A stretch of 64,000 bases of DNA, taken from positions 980,921 to 1,044,920 of the forward strand of contig CP039460.1 of NCBI GenBank assembly GCA_004843345.1, given 5' to 3'. The translations under genes were made by a program, and so were the position numbers. Source of the DNA: Acetobacteraceae bacterium. Its GTDB lineage: Bacteria > Pseudomonadota > Alphaproteobacteria > Acetobacterales > Acetobacteraceae. Under the pieces are notes generated by a model. It was given only the letters and a program-made list of their open reading frames with translations, did no database searches and was not told the DNA's origin. Below, one piece after another: positions 1-9,258 of this stretch (position 1 is the stretch's first letter; each line of letters starts with the position of its first letter).

Positions 1-99
1 TCTATTGTCTTTTAATAATCCCGTATGGCCTTTATCTGTGCCATAAAGACCTATCATTTTACTGTATTTGGTAATTTTACCCTTTTGAATCCCTGACAT
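1..99 (-). CDS. Partial ORF running off the left edge, unknown product
   Basis: An ATG at 97-99 on the minus strand is preceded by a good Shine-Dalgarno (AAGGAG, 8 nt upstream) and opens a frame of 33 codons that is still open at base 1. The visible peptide starts MSGIQKGKITKYSKMIGLYG and is lysine- and glycine-rich. The spacing of glycines vaguely recalls an OB or cold-shock fold, but I do not recognise a family. It lies just downstream of the Ogt-like gene on the same strand, so the two may be co-transcribed. Confidence 0.5.
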   Translation of the reverse strand, partial: MSGIQKGKITKYSKMIGLYGTDKGHTGLLKDNR

Positions 100-131
100 C
101 TCTCAAGCTCCTTCCTTTATGCTTCCTCAAA

Positions 132-617
132 CTATACGGCAGATTTATTGTCTAAAAAATGTTTCTCTAGATTTAGAAGATATTCTTTTGTGTCTGCGCC
201 GTCGCCAAAAGAATATTCGCCGATTTTGCCATTTTTGGGCAGGACACGGTGGCACGGCACAAGGATTGGCAAAGGGTTTCGGCCCGTGGCTGTCCCCACT
301 GCACGGGGCGAAGAATTTAGAATTTTAGCAATGTCGCCGTAGCTCATTGTTTCGCCATAAGGGATTTTAGAGATTTCTGCCCAGACCCGTTTTTGAAAAT
401 CCGTTCCAAAAGGTTTAAAAGGCAGGCTGCTGAAATCACGGCATTCCCCATCAAAATAAGCTTGGAGCATCTCTTCAGCCTGATTGAGCAATGAATCCTC
501 TGATTCCTGATCCCGTCCCCAGCCCTCATCAAGGGAAACAAGGCCGTTCCCCTCGCCAAAATCATCTGCACTCAAGGTGATTTCGCCTAAAGGGGTATGA
601 AAAGATTTCTGTCCCAT
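132..617 (-). CDS. ogt: Methylated-DNA--[protein]-cysteine S-methyltransferase (Ogt/AdaB type)
   Basis: Suicide DNA-repair protein that transfers the alkyl group from O6-alkylguanine (or O4-alkylthymine) to its own cysteine. The acceptor motif PCHR is near residue 121, after the helix-turn-helix segment ending SSPRAVGTATGRNPLP, and the order of the N-terminal RNase-H-like domain then the DNA-binding domain is normal for about 160 residues. An earlier in-frame ATG at 629 abuts its AGGAG with no spacing, so the ATG at 617 is preferred because it gives the usual short N-terminus. It is divergent from mnmE. Ogt versus AdaB cannot be separated by eye. Confidence 0.87.
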   Translation of the reverse strand: MGQKSFHTPLGEITLSADDFGEGNGLVSLDEGWGRDQESEDSLLNQAEEMLQAYFDGECRDFSSLPFKPFGTDFQKRVWAEISKIPYGETMSYGDIAKILNSSPRAVGTATGRNPLPILVPCHRVLPKNGKIGEYSFGDGADTKEYLLNLEKHFLDNKSAV

Positions 618-683
618 GTTATTTCCCATCTCCTGATATTTTCTACTCTGTTTTTAATCTCGCTCTTTCTTTAAAATACCCTC

Positions 684-2045
684 ATGCCTCTAGAAATAAA
701 TAGCCAATCGGCCTCCAGCCCCTCAAAAGAAATTATTTTTGCCCTCGCCAGCGGTGGCGGTGCCCTGCGCCAGCCGATAGCGGTGATGCGTGTCAGCGGT
801 AAAAATGCCGGCATTGTTTTAGAAAAACTCGCAGGGCCTTTGCCAAAACCCCGCATGGCTTCCTTGAGGCTCTTAGCCCATCGGGGAGAGAAACTAGATC
901 AGGCGCTGGTAATTTGGATGCCTGGGCCAAACTCCTACACTGGAGAAGATAGTTTTGAACTCCACCTTCATGGCGCTTCTGCTGTGATTGAAGGCGTTGG
1001 GGAGGCCTTGAGCGATCTTGGGGCACGTCCTGCCGAAGCAGGAGAATTTACAAAAAGAGCATTGCATAACGGCAAAATGGATCTGCTTCAAGCCGAGGCG
1101 ATCTGCGATTTAGTCGAAGCCGAAAGCAGTGCCCAAAGGCGTCAGGCACTCGGACAGGTTGAAGGGGGACTTAGCCGCCTCTCTCAAAACTGGCAGATGC
1201 AAATGACAAAGCTTTTAGCCCGTTTAGAGGCGCAAGCCGATTTCCCAGAAGATACCGAAGACGACATCAGCGAAAATCCTCTTCTCAAAGAAATTCAAGC
1301 CCTTTATCAAGAGATTCAATCGCATCTCTCCAGTCATTCAGGGGAAATTCTCAGAGAAGGCCTCACAATCGTCCTCGCTGGTGCGCCAAATGCTGGAAAA
1401 TCCAGCCTTCTTAATGCGCTGGCAGAGCGGGAGGCCGCCATTGTTGCCCCGATTGCCGGCACAACACGGGACGCAATTTCTCTGGATTGGACCTTAAACG
1501 GCGTTAAAACAAAGCTTGTGGACACAGCTGGCTTACGGGAAACAGAGGACTTAATTGAAAAAGAAGGGGTGAAGCGGGCTAAAAACTGGCTGCAACAGGC
1601 AGATGTCATTCTGTATCTGATTGCTCCACGTGAAACAGCGCCCAACCTTTCAGAATTTCCGAAAGAGGCCATTTTTATACCTGTTTACAGCAAGTCGGAT
1701 TTACACCAAGGGGAGTTGCCTGAAAATGCGATTTCCCTCAGTGTAAAATCGCCAGAGGGATTAAAACCGCTCAAGAATAAACTTGAAGAAATCATTCTCA
1801 AACTCTGCGGTAAAAAACCAGGCAATGTTGCGACCCTGACACGTCCCCGCCACCGTCACGCCTTAACAAAGGCCTCCGAGCATTTAGAGATGGCCTCGGA
1901 CGAAAGCCTCATGATGGAGCTTCGGACCGAGGAAATGCGCCTCGCCTTACAGGAAATGGGCAGACTTTCGGGGAAAATTGGCGGCCGACTTGATCCTGAA
2001 AAAATCCTCGACCAAATTTTCAGCGAATTTTGTATCGGAAAATAG
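684..2045 (+). CDS. mnmE: tRNA uridine-5-carboxymethylaminomethyl modification GTPase MnmE
   Basis: With MnmG it installs the (carboxymethyl)aminomethyl group on U34 of split-box tRNAs. The 453-residue protein has the N-terminal folate-binding domain (LHLHGASAV and AEAGEFTKRA segments, about 90-130) and an embedded G domain: G1 GAPNAGKS at 233-240, G2 TTRD, G3 DTAG at 280-283, G4 SKSD at 336-339. It ends in the diagnostic FCIGK, whose Cys is catalytically important. SKSD replaces the usual NKxD, which may slightly alter guanine recognition. No clear Shine-Dalgarno precedes the ATG. mnmG lies 4.6 kb downstream, separated by a TonB receptor and a thioredoxin gene. Confidence 0.97.
   Translation: MPLEINSQSASSPSKEIIFALASGGGALRQPIAVMRVSGKNAGIVLEKLAGPLPKPRMASLRLLAHRGEKLDQALVIWMPGPNSYTGEDSFELHLHGASAVIEGVGEALSDLGARPAEAGEFTKRALHNGKMDLLQAEAICDLVEAESSAQRRQALGQVEGGLSRLSQNWQMQMTKLLARLEAQADFPEDTEDDISENPLLKEIQALYQEIQSHLSSHSGEILREGLTIVLAGAPNAGKSSLLNALAEREAAIVAPIAGTTRDAISLDWTLNGVKTKLVDTAGLRETEDLIEKEGVKRAKNWLQQADVILYLIAPRETAPNLSEFPKEAIFIPVYSKSDLHQGELPENAISLSVKSPEGLKPLKNKLEEIILKLCGKKPGNVATLTRPRHRHALTKASEHLEMASDESLMMELRTEEMRLALQEMGRLSGKIGGRLDPEKILDQIFSEFCIGK
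1622..1637 (+). other. parS: parS-like centromere site inside mnmE
   Basis: TGCTCCACGTGAAACA differs by one base from the 16-mer found at 8569 and 48647 and matches the ParB-binding consensus TGTTTCACGTGAAACA at 14 of 16 positions. It is in the mnmE coding region and encodes APRET. parA and parB are in the same window, so a nearby parS cluster is expected. One arm carries the mismatch, so binding may be weaker. Confidence 0.6.
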
Positions 2046-2080
2046 AGAAAAACGGCTTCGCCCTCAAATAAGGAAAAGAA

Positions 2081-2620
2081 ATGACGCTTTCGGATAATTT
2101 AACCGTTCTTTTTCTTGTTGTCGGGTTCTTTGGTATTATCTTCTTGTGTTACTGCCTCTATCTTGGACGCTCGATCAGCCTTAAAGAAAAGTCTCATTCT
2201 TCCCCCCGACCCTCTTCAGAACCGCCGCCCCTTCCCCAAAGAAGCAAAGAAGATAAAGAGAATGCCAAGGGGAAAAAAGACGAAGCGTACCTCTCCAGAG
2301 AAGTTCTTGAAAGCAGCATGTTCATTTTTCTTGGCCTCCTCTGTCTCTTTTTAGGGGGACTTCATGGGCTTGGTATAAGAAGCTCTTCACACCTCCTCAT
2401 TATTACTGGGATTTTTGCCTTTTTCCTCCTTGCTTTCGGGCAGGATTGTCTCACCTACCTCAGACGTTATGGCAGCAGTAAAATGATGGCGCTTATCGTT
2501 GCTGGGGCTGGCATAGGTCTTTTATGGGCTATCCTGACCTTTCTTACAGCCATACCCAACAGCGATAACTATTCATACACCCACTATCATTCTTCTTACC
2601 GAAGCCGATCCTCTCACTAA
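2081..2620 (+). CDS. Membrane protein of unknown function
   Basis: A 179-residue protein with a good Shine-Dalgarno (AAGGAAAAG) before the ATG. It has one hydrophobic segment at the N-terminus (about residues 8-28), a charged, proline-rich cytoplasmic-looking linker (SPRPSSEPPPLPQRSKEDKE), then three further hydrophobic segments (about 80-97, 104-122, 133-155) and a Ser/Tyr/His-rich tail. It sits 35 nt after mnmE and may be read from the same transcript. I do not recognise the family. Confidence 0.75.
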   Translation: MTLSDNLTVLFLVVGFFGIIFLCYCLYLGRSISLKEKSHSSPRPSSEPPPLPQRSKEDKENAKGKKDEAYLSREVLESSMFIFLGLLCLFLGGLHGLGIRSSSHLLIITGIFAFFLLAFGQDCLTYLRRYGSSKMMALIVAGAGIGLLWAILTFLTAIPNSDNYSYTHYHSSYRSRSSH

Positions 2621-2646
2621 AAAACACTAATTAACCGCAACATGTC

Positions 2647-5196
2647 TTAAAAATACACTGATGCGGTAATGTGCCATGTCTGAGGTGCGCCCAGCATGCC
2701 GGAATTTGTTGGCGAGCCATAATTGGCTTTGGGATTGCCAGCCCCTGCGGAAGAGGAAGGCGAAATTTCTGACCAGTAATTTGTTTTCGTGACATTATCG
2801 ACATTCCCCCTCAGCACGACCAAATGATCTGCCAGCCTCGTTTGATAACGCACCCCGAGGTCAAGCGTTGTATATTCTGGTGAATAAGAATGATTCCAGA
2901 TATCGCCTGCCCGTCTGCCAGAATAATGAACATTGGTATTAAACGACCAGCCATGGAGAAAGCTCGGGTGCCAATCCATCAAAAAATCCGCATTCCATTT
3001 AGGAATACCGACGATATATTTACCGCTAGTTTCGGCTGAACCTGTATTGCGTAAAATCGGATTTATCCATGTGACACCGCCAAACATTGAGATTTCACGG
3101 GTCAAAGCGCCAGAAACCTGAAACTCCACCCCTGAATCATTTTGCTTGCCATTTTTAACCATCGCCTGAGAATAAGGGGCTTGGTAAACATACGGGCGTG
3201 ACATTCCAAATCCATCTAAGACAACTAAAAAACGATCTCTGTAAAGATATTTCATCCCCCCTTCATATTGGGTAGAGCTTAAAAACCCTAAATTCTGATT
3301 TGGATTGCTGACTCCGTCCTTAGGGGCGAACCCTGCCGATGTTGTATCCTGACCCCAGTTAAAATAAGCGCTGAAACGGTTTGTCGGATGCCATGTCAAG
3401 GCAACAGATGGCTCAAATGCGCCATTGACCTGCGCACTTTGAACCGTTTCAGGAAGGCTGCCGCCTCCTTTTTTATACATGCTCATCCCGCCCATACCGC
3501 CTGTATTAAAACTCTGCGTATGAATCCATGTCCATGAAAGTTCCGTCATCACGGTCAACTGCCGGCCAATATCAAAATTATCACCGAACATAATATCTTG
3601 CTGTTGGGTGAAATTTGATTTTCTAAACCCTGCTGGCTTCATAATAATTTGAGGAGATCCCGGGACGTTATAAGGTTGATCCCAAGGGTAAGTGACATTA
3701 TTATTTTTACCATAAGGCCATGTGCTGGCGCTCTTATCATCCGAGTTCCCCCCATAAGGGCTGTAACCCGTATCGGAATAACCATTTGAGCCGACATTGA
3801 AATGATGCACGATAGGCCCTATTTTAAATTCCCCGTTCAAATAAGCTCTATTTGAAATCGTAAGATCATTTACATTCCCTCTGGCGTTATAAGCGACATT
3901 TTGAGAAATATAGTTGGGATCAAATCCGCCATCTGCTGTGTTTACCCCTGGCAGATAACAGCCATTATGCGTATCGCTTTTTCCCTCGCAAATATAATCA
4001 GTAGCCCAAGCGGTTCTTCTAGTGCCAGATTGGAAAAGTCCGCCTAAATCCAAACGCAAATGCCGGCTGAACTCATGTTTGAGCTTCATCACGCCAAGCG
4101 CATTGGACTGTGCCGCATAGCTGTTTTGCTGGCCATAGCCTGCCTTGCTGGCATCAAAGGCTGGCGGCATCCCCATCCATGCGCCCGGAATGCCCTGCCC
4201 GTCCTTGCCAACTTTGAGCGTATCCCAATCGAACTGGCCCGGAAGGCCGTGCAAGTCACTATTATATTGCGAGGCATCCAGCTCTAGCTTGGTATGTTTT
4301 GTCAGTTGAATATCAATATCGCCTGCATAAAGATTGCGCCACTGATCAGAATTGCTCGTATAAAGCTGTCCTGTTTGATTCATATAGTTAAAGCGGACTT
4401 TAACAGGGCCTTTGCCAAAGGATGTGTCCAGAGATTCCAAGGGTGAGCCGTTAGAATCATACGCAAAATTGAAATTGAAAAAGGGATTTTCCGTTGGACG
4501 TTTCAAGACCATATTAAGCATGCCTGCTGGGTCTTCTGAACCATACAGCGCACCTGCCATACCGTTTAAAACACTCACATGGTCAAACGCCTCTGTCGTA
4601 TAAGAACCTTGAATAGAAGCATTCAGCCCATCGACACGGGAATTGTTTAAAGAAGAGCTCGTATACCCCCGATCCACAAGGTGAGACGATCCCATATCAT
4701 TCTGAACCCAGCGCACAGAAGGATCATATTGTGTCGCCTGCGTCATATCACGGAGCTGCTGGTTTTCAATCACATCGTGGGTTGTCGTCATCATTGAAAA
4801 CGGTGTTTTTTGGGACTGCATCTCTCCCAAAGGACCTAAATCATAACTTTTATTCAGATAATCTGCCTTAATACCGCTAACCTCTTCGGCAGGGTCTTCC
4901 GTACGCTGACCTAAAACATGGACATATTCTGAACGAACCCATTCGCCTTTGCTGTTGCGAACCCATTTTTTGCCGTCGCGCTGATTTTCCTTCTCCCGAA
5001 AGAAATCACGGATAGAATGGCCGGACGAATCTGCGGAATCACGGGCATTGCCAGAGATAATCTGCCCCCCTGCCGAGACAATCATCGCCTCCGACCTTCC
5101 AGTGAAACACATAGCCGACCCACAACAGAGCAGTGCTTTCAAATAAAAAGCAAAGCCCTTTGTTCCCCGCAAGGAACATCGAGTATCTGTTTTCAT
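2647..5196 (-). CDS. TonB-dependent siderophore receptor-like outer-membrane protein (paralogue 1 of 3)
   Basis: About 850 residues with an N-terminal signal peptide (cut probably after TGRSEA), a plug domain (TTTHDVIENQQLRDM, then IDGLNA and the YGSEDPAGMLNMVLKRP segment typical of FhuA/FpvA-like plugs) and a long beta-barrel ending in aromatic SVYF, the outer-membrane assembly signal. It imports a ferric chelate or similar ligand using TonB energy; the ligand is unknown. It shares long stretches with the receptors at 52332 and 57393 (for example SLDTSFGKGPVKVRFNYMNQ). A GTG at 5214 is an alternative start: the bases AGAGAGGTGCGTGC before the ATG are identical in paralogue 2. No Fur-like palindrome was seen upstream. 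Confidence 0.93.
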   Translation of the reverse strand: MKTDTRCSLRGTKGFAFYLKALLCCGSAMCFTGRSEAMIVSAGGQIISGNARDSADSSGHSIRDFFREKENQRDGKKWVRNSKGEWVRSEYVHVLGQRTEDPAEEVSGIKADYLNKSYDLGPLGEMQSQKTPFSMMTTTHDVIENQQLRDMTQATQYDPSVRWVQNDMGSSHLVDRGYTSSSLNNSRVDGLNASIQGSYTTEAFDHVSVLNGMAGALYGSEDPAGMLNMVLKRPTENPFFNFNFAYDSNGSPLESLDTSFGKGPVKVRFNYMNQTGQLYTSNSDQWRNLYAGDIDIQLTKHTKLELDASQYNSDLHGLPGQFDWDTLKVGKDGQGIPGAWMGMPPAFDASKAGYGQQNSYAAQSNALGVMKLKHEFSRHLRLDLGGLFQSGTRRTAWATDYICEGKSDTHNGCYLPGVNTADGGFDPNYISQNVAYNARGNVNDLTISNRAYLNGEFKIGPIVHHFNVGSNGYSDTGYSPYGGNSDDKSASTWPYGKNNNVTYPWDQPYNVPGSPQIIMKPAGFRKSNFTQQQDIMFGDNFDIGRQLTVMTELSWTWIHTQSFNTGGMGGMSMYKKGGGSLPETVQSAQVNGAFEPSVALTWHPTNRFSAYFNWGQDTTSAGFAPKDGVSNPNQNLGFLSSTQYEGGMKYLYRDRFLVVLDGFGMSRPYVYQAPYSQAMVKNGKQNDSGVEFQVSGALTREISMFGGVTWINPILRNTGSAETSGKYIVGIPKWNADFLMDWHPSFLHGWSFNTNVHYSGRRAGDIWNHSYSPEYTTLDLGVRYQTRLADHLVVLRGNVDNVTKTNYWSEISPSSSAGAGNPKANYGSPTNSGMLGAPQTWHITASVYF

Positions 5197-5413
5197 AAAA
5201 GTGTAAGCACGCACCTCTCTGCTTCTATTGATCCACTTTTAAAAAAAGGGACTCTGTATTATAATTTGGAAAAGCAAGTATTCATTTAGAATCAAGCGTT
5301 TTTCAGCATCATGTGTTTATTTTTTAAAAAACACCCCTCTCGAAAAAATCCTCAGGGCTCGTGCTTTTCTGGACACGCTTTTTAAATTTAAAATACGGAG
5401 TTCAACCGCTGTC

Positions 5414-6061
5414 ATGTTCTCAAAAAAAGCCTCCCTCTTCTCTGCTTTTGCCTTTCTGGGAATTTTTTCCACAGAGCTGAATGTAACCGCTGCCCATGCA
5501 GACAAAGCGCCTCTAATCCATAATGGAGATTTTACGGCTATTTCTGCCCCTTATGCCTCACCAGAAAAAACGGCCAATAGCGGGCATCTCGCATTTGAAG
5601 CCGCCCGTAAAAACAATAAACTTATTTTGCTTGATTTTGGCGCAAACTGGTGTCCTGATTGCCGTGTCCTTGCAGGTATCCTTGCAAATCCAGAAGTTTC
5701 CAAATGGGTAAAGGCGCATTTTGCAGTTGCCACCATTAATGTCGATCATCTTGATAATGCAAATATGAAAAAAGCGAGGCGCTGGGGAGTCGAAATTCAC
5801 GCTATTCCAACCGTGCTTGCCCTTACACCAAACGGCACACTGCTGAACAAAGACGCTTTGCTTGCGCTGGGTGATGCCCGAAAAATGAATTCACAGCAAG
5901 TGGTTGATCTTCTCCAGACTTGGTTAGATCGTGGCACTGAAGCCAAAAAAATTGAACAGGAAAAGAATTACACAAAGGAAAATTCTCTGCCGGATCAGCC
6001 AAAATATTATGAAAATAGCGAAATCAAACTCGGCCAAAATCTCAACGTTCCAGCAAGTTAA
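5414..6061 (+). CDS. Periplasmic thioredoxin-family protein
   Basis: A 215-residue protein with a signal peptide (about residues 1-29, cut near AAHADK) followed by a thioredoxin fold. The redox motif CPDC is at 80-83 in the context DFGANWCPDCRVL, and the cis-proline segment HAIPTVLALTP follows about 55 residues later. The motif resembles the DsbD C-terminal/DUF953 type more than classic CGPC, suggesting a thiol reductase or protein-disulfide role in the periplasm. The last 40 residues are charged and likely disordered. It is divergent from TonB receptor 1 and ends at a strong terminator. Confidence 0.88.
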   Translation: MFSKKASLFSAFAFLGIFSTELNVTAAHADKAPLIHNGDFTAISAPYASPEKTANSGHLAFEAARKNNKLILLDFGANWCPDCRVLAGILANPEVSKWVKAHFAVATINVDHLDNANMKKARRWGVEIHAIPTVLALTPNGTLLNKDALLALGDARKMNSQQVVDLLQTWLDRGTEAKKIEQEKNYTKENSLPDQPKYYENSEIKLGQNLNVPAS

Positions 6062-6076
6062 AAACGCCCTTTTTGC

Positions 6077-6115
6077 AAACAAGCATTTAATCCCGATTTG
6101 AATGCTTGTTTTTTT
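6077..6115 (+). terminator. Rho-independent terminator after the thioredoxin gene
   Basis: Inverted repeat AAACAAGCATT / AATGCTTGTTT with a 13-nt loop, followed by a run of T residues. Confidence 0.85.
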
Positions 6116-6181
6116 ACTTAAAAATCCCTTAGATTGGCGATTAAGATTAATCCCCTTCTTCCGATAAAGATTACCGCTATT

Positions 6182-6598
6182 ATGCCTAAAACAGCCCTCT
6201 CTTTTCTGGCAATTACCTTTTTTTCCTGCCTGATTCTCTATCTTTTCAATAGCGCTGCCATTGCCTTTAATGAGCGCTGCCACCAGAGATTTTATCTCAA
6301 ACCCCTGAATTTCAAGGCCTTTACCTTTACAACAGCGGCACTTTCCCTAACGCTTCTCGGATATTTTTACAATACGGCCGCTTACAGCCTTCAGTCTTAT
6401 TCCCCAAAAGACGGCATTACCCTCCTCGTTTTGGGTATTCTTGGCCTGTTCCTTGTTGGGTGGCATAATTTTCAAAAGACAAATTGGCTCTTTGGTCTGA
6501 TTGCAAATCTCGTTCTTCTTTTGGTCTCTACTGCGCTCCTTATCCCTGTTGCCAGCACCATTATCATGTCTGTCCTTTCTTCTGCCAATTATTCATAA
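6182..6598 (+). CDS. Small multi-pass membrane protein, unknown function
   Basis: About 138 residues from the ATG at 6182; an upstream TTG at 6134 would add 16 residues but is less likely. Hydropathy by eye gives four membrane spans (FLAITFFSCLILYLF, FTTAALSLTLLGYF, LLVLGILGLFLVGW, FGLIANLVLLLVSTALLI), with a NERCHQRFYLKP loop after the first. No family is recognised. It ends 18 nt before mnmG and probably shares its transcript. Confidence 0.7.
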   Translation: MPKTALSFLAITFFSCLILYLFNSAAIAFNERCHQRFYLKPLNFKAFTFTTAALSLTLLGYFYNTAAYSLQSYSPKDGITLLVLGILGLFLVGWHNFQKTNWLFGLIANLVLLLVSTALLIPVASTIIMSVLSSANYS

Positions 6599-6616
6599 CG
6601 GCTAATCCTTCTCTAG

Positions 6617-8527
6617 ATGCCACAAACTTCTTTTTCTAAAAATCAAACGTCCGAGCTTTCTCAAAACTGGGACGTGATCGTCATTGGTGCTGGCCACGCA
6701 GGAACCGAAGCGGCAGCCGCTGCGGCACGCATGGGGGTAAAAACCCTTCTCATTACAGCTAGACTTAGCGATATTGGCGTTATGTCCTGCAATCCAGCCA
6801 TTGGAGGCATTGGAAAAGGACATCTCGTTCGGGAAATAGATGCCTTAGATGGGCTGATGGGAAAAGCAGCCGATCAAGGCGGCATTCATTTTAAACTCCT
6901 CAACCGCTCCAAAGGGGCTGCGGTGCAAGGCCCTCGGGCACAGATGGATCGCGGACTTTATCAAAAAGCCATGCAGGCTCTTCTAAAAAAACAGGAAAAT
7001 CTAACAATTTTAGAAGCTATGGTCAGCGCTCTTTTAGAAGAGGGACAAATTGTTAAGGGCGTTCGGCTGGAAGATCAAAGCGAAATTTTTGGTAAAACCG
7101 TCATTCTGGCAACAGGCACATTTTTACGGGCAAAAATCTTTATCGGTGCAACAACCCAAGGCGCAGGCCGTCTGGGGAAACAATCTGTTATCGAGCGCCC
7201 TGCTCAAGAATTAGGCAAACAGCTTGAGGAAATGGGCTTAGAGCTTGGACGCTTAAAAACAGGCACACCCGCCCGAATTGCCAAAAACTCCATTGACTGG
7301 GAAAACCTGCCTGAAGATCCAAGCGATGAAACCCCTGAATTTTTCAGCTTTCTCACGACAAAAACGGTTAATCCAACTCTTTCCTGCCGTATCACCCGAA
7401 CAACGAAAGAAATGCACGACATTATCCGTGCCAATCTCGACCGTTCTCCCCTTTTTAGCGGCGATATTGAAGGCAGAGGCCCACGCTATTGCCCTTCTAT
7501 TGAAGATAAAGTCATGCGCTTTGCGGGGCGAGACGAGCATCGCATTTTCTTAGAGCCAGAAGCCCTTCCTAACAATGAAGGGGGCGATCTGATTTATCCA
7601 AACGGCATTAGCACCTCCCTGCCTCTTGATGTGCAGACGCAAATGATTACCGCTATTCCCGGACTGGAAAAAGCGGAAATTATCCAACCTGGCTATGCCG
7701 TGGAATATGATTTTACAGATCCCCGCCAGCTTACCCCATGGCTGGAAGTCGAAAAAATCTCTGGCCTTTATTGTGCCGGACAAATCAATGGTTCAACAGG
7801 CTATGAAGAAGCTGGAGCTCAAGGGCTGGTTGCAGGTTTAAATGCAGCTCGGAAAGTGCAAGGCAAAACGCCTATTCGTTTTGGACGAGAAGAATCTTAT
7901 ATCGGCGTAATGCTGGACGACCTCACCCTACAAGGTGTGAGTGAACCTTACCGCATGTTGACCTCCAGGGCAGAATACCGTCTTGCGCTTCGGGCAGATA
8001 ATGCCGATCTTCGCCTGACCCCGAAAGGCATTGAGATTGGCTGTATTGGAACAGAACGCCAAACTTTTTTTGAAACTCTTTCTCAAGAAATTGAGGCTGT
8101 TCTGCAACGAGCCAAAACAGAGCGCCTGAGCCCACAAGACCTCAAAACGCAAAATCTTAAAATTCGAGACGATGGACAGGGACGTACCGTCTTCGCCGCT
8201 ATTGCCAGCGCCCGTAGCATTGAGCCTCTTCTCTCCCTTTGCCCGTGGCTTGGAGAGCTTACCCCTCGGATACGCCAGCATCTTGAAACAGAAGCTATCT
8301 ATGAAGGGTATTTAGAGCGTCAAAAGCGTGAAATTGCACGACTTAAAGAAGAATCTTCTATCCTCATTCCTGCAAATTTTGACTATAAGCGCATCAACGG
8401 CCTTAGCACCGAAATGACTGAACGCCTTGAAACAGCCCGTCCAAGGGATTTTTCAGCAGCCTCCCGCATTCAAGGAATTACCCCTGCGGCACTTTTAGCC
8501 CTTCTCGCTTTTCTAAAAAAACGCTAG
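6617..8527 (+). CDS. mnmG: tRNA uridine-5-carboxymethylaminomethyl modification enzyme MnmG (GidA)
   Basis: FAD-dependent partner of MnmE in wobble-uridine modification. The 636 residues show the dinucleotide-binding motif [12 protein letters not shown] (about 22-33), the family signature [16 protein letters not shown] around 290-305, the second cofactor segment [21 protein letters not shown] and the C-terminal helical domain that binds MnmE. Length is normal. It is directly followed by rsmG (10 nt) and then parAB, the conserved alphaproteobacterial order near the origin. Confidence 0.97.
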   Translation: MPQTSFSKNQTSELSQNWDVIVIGAGHAGTEAAAAAARMGVKTLLITARLSDIGVMSCNPAIGGIGKGHLVREIDALDGLMGKAADQGGIHFKLLNRSKGAAVQGPRAQMDRGLYQKAMQALLKKQENLTILEAMVSALLEEGQIVKGVRLEDQSEIFGKTVILATGTFLRAKIFIGATTQGAGRLGKQSVIERPAQELGKQLEEMGLELGRLKTGTPARIAKNSIDWENLPEDPSDETPEFFSFLTTKTVNPTLSCRITRTTKEMHDIIRANLDRSPLFSGDIEGRGPRYCPSIEDKVMRFAGRDEHRIFLEPEALPNNEGGDLIYPNGISTSLPLDVQTQMITAIPGLEKAEIIQPGYAVEYDFTDPRQLTPWLEVEKISGLYCAGQINGSTGYEEAGAQGLVAGLNAARKVQGKTPIRFGREESYIGVMLDDLTLQGVSEPYRMLTSRAEYRLALRADNADLRLTPKGIEIGCIGTERQTFFETLSQEIEAVLQRAKTERLSPQDLKTQNLKIRDDGQGRTVFAAIASARSIEPLLSLCPWLGELTPRIRQHLETEAIYEGYLERQKREIARLKEESSILIPANFDYKRINGLSTEMTERLETARPRDFSAASRIQGITPAALLALLAFLKKR

Positions 8528-8536
8528 AACGAGAAA

Positions 8537-9184
8537 ATGACGGTTTCTTCCTCTAATATTCAAAATCATGTTCCACGTGAAACAATCACAGCGCTGCCAG
8601 CCTATGCGCTCTCACACAAAACAAAACAGCGCCTGCGGCAGTTTGAAGACATTACACGCCAATGGAATCAAAAAATAAATCTCGTTTCTCATCGGGATGT
8701 TGATTTTTTATGGGAACGCCATATTCAGGACAGTTTGCGTCTTCTTCCTCTTATTCCTAAAGAGGTTGCTATCAATGATCTCGGTTCAGGGGGAGGCTTT
8801 CCTGGCATTGTCATTGCCATTGCGAACGGAAACAAGGTCACAATGCTGGAATCAGATCAGCGGAAATGCGCCTTTTTACGGGAGGCCTCACGCCTCTGCC
8901 AAGCACCGACAAAAATTGTCCCAAGCCGTCTGGAAGAGGTCAAAGCCCCACCCGCCCCAATCGTTACCGCAAGGGCTTTAGCCCCTCTGCCACGTCTTTT
9001 AGACTGGGCTTTTCCTTTTTTAGAAACAGGCGGCGCCTGCCTTTTCTTTAAAGGGCGTAATGCGCCAGAAGAAATTGAAAAAGCATCCAAAGACTGGGAT
9101 TTTGACCTTGAAACCTTTCAAAAAAAGGGGGATGAAGGCGTTATCCTGAAAATAACAAATTTAATGCGGAAACAAACTGCCTGA
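8537..9184 (+). CDS. rsmG: 16S rRNA (guanine(527)-N(7))-methyltransferase RsmG (GidB)
   Basis: SAM-dependent methylation of G527 in 16S rRNA. The SAM motif DLGSGGGFPGIVIAI is at about 81-95, preceded by the characteristic N-terminal segment WNQKINLVSHRD and the RHIQDSL stretch. It is 215 residues, normal length. The ATG follows mnmG closely and the gene carries an embedded parS site in its first codons (encoding HVPRET). parA starts 74 nt downstream. Confidence 0.95.
   Translation: MTVSSSNIQNHVPRETITALPAYALSHKTKQRLRQFEDITRQWNQKINLVSHRDVDFLWERHIQDSLRLLPLIPKEVAINDLGSGGGFPGIVIAIANGNKVTMLESDQRKCAFLREASRLCQAPTKIVPSRLEEVKAPPAPIVTARALAPLPRLLDWAFPFLETGGACLFFKGRNAPEEIEKASKDWDFDLETFQKKGDEGVILKITNLMRKQTA
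8569..8584 (+). other. parS: parS centromere site in the start of rsmG
   Basis: TGTTCCACGTGAAACA, one base from the bacterial parS consensus and identical to the copy at 48647. It encodes VPRET in rsmG and lies 0.7 kb from parA, the usual neighbourhood for a ParB loading site. Confidence 0.85.
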
Positions 9185-9258
9185 AGGCACAGAACGCAAA
9201 ATATAATAATCGTATGTGAGGATAATCTGTCCAAAGACAGTTATGAAAAGGATCTAAA

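Noticed and set aside
2647-5196. A haemolysin-like or autotransporter reading of the large receptor
   Set aside because: The plug motifs and the terminal aromatic residue fit a TonB receptor.
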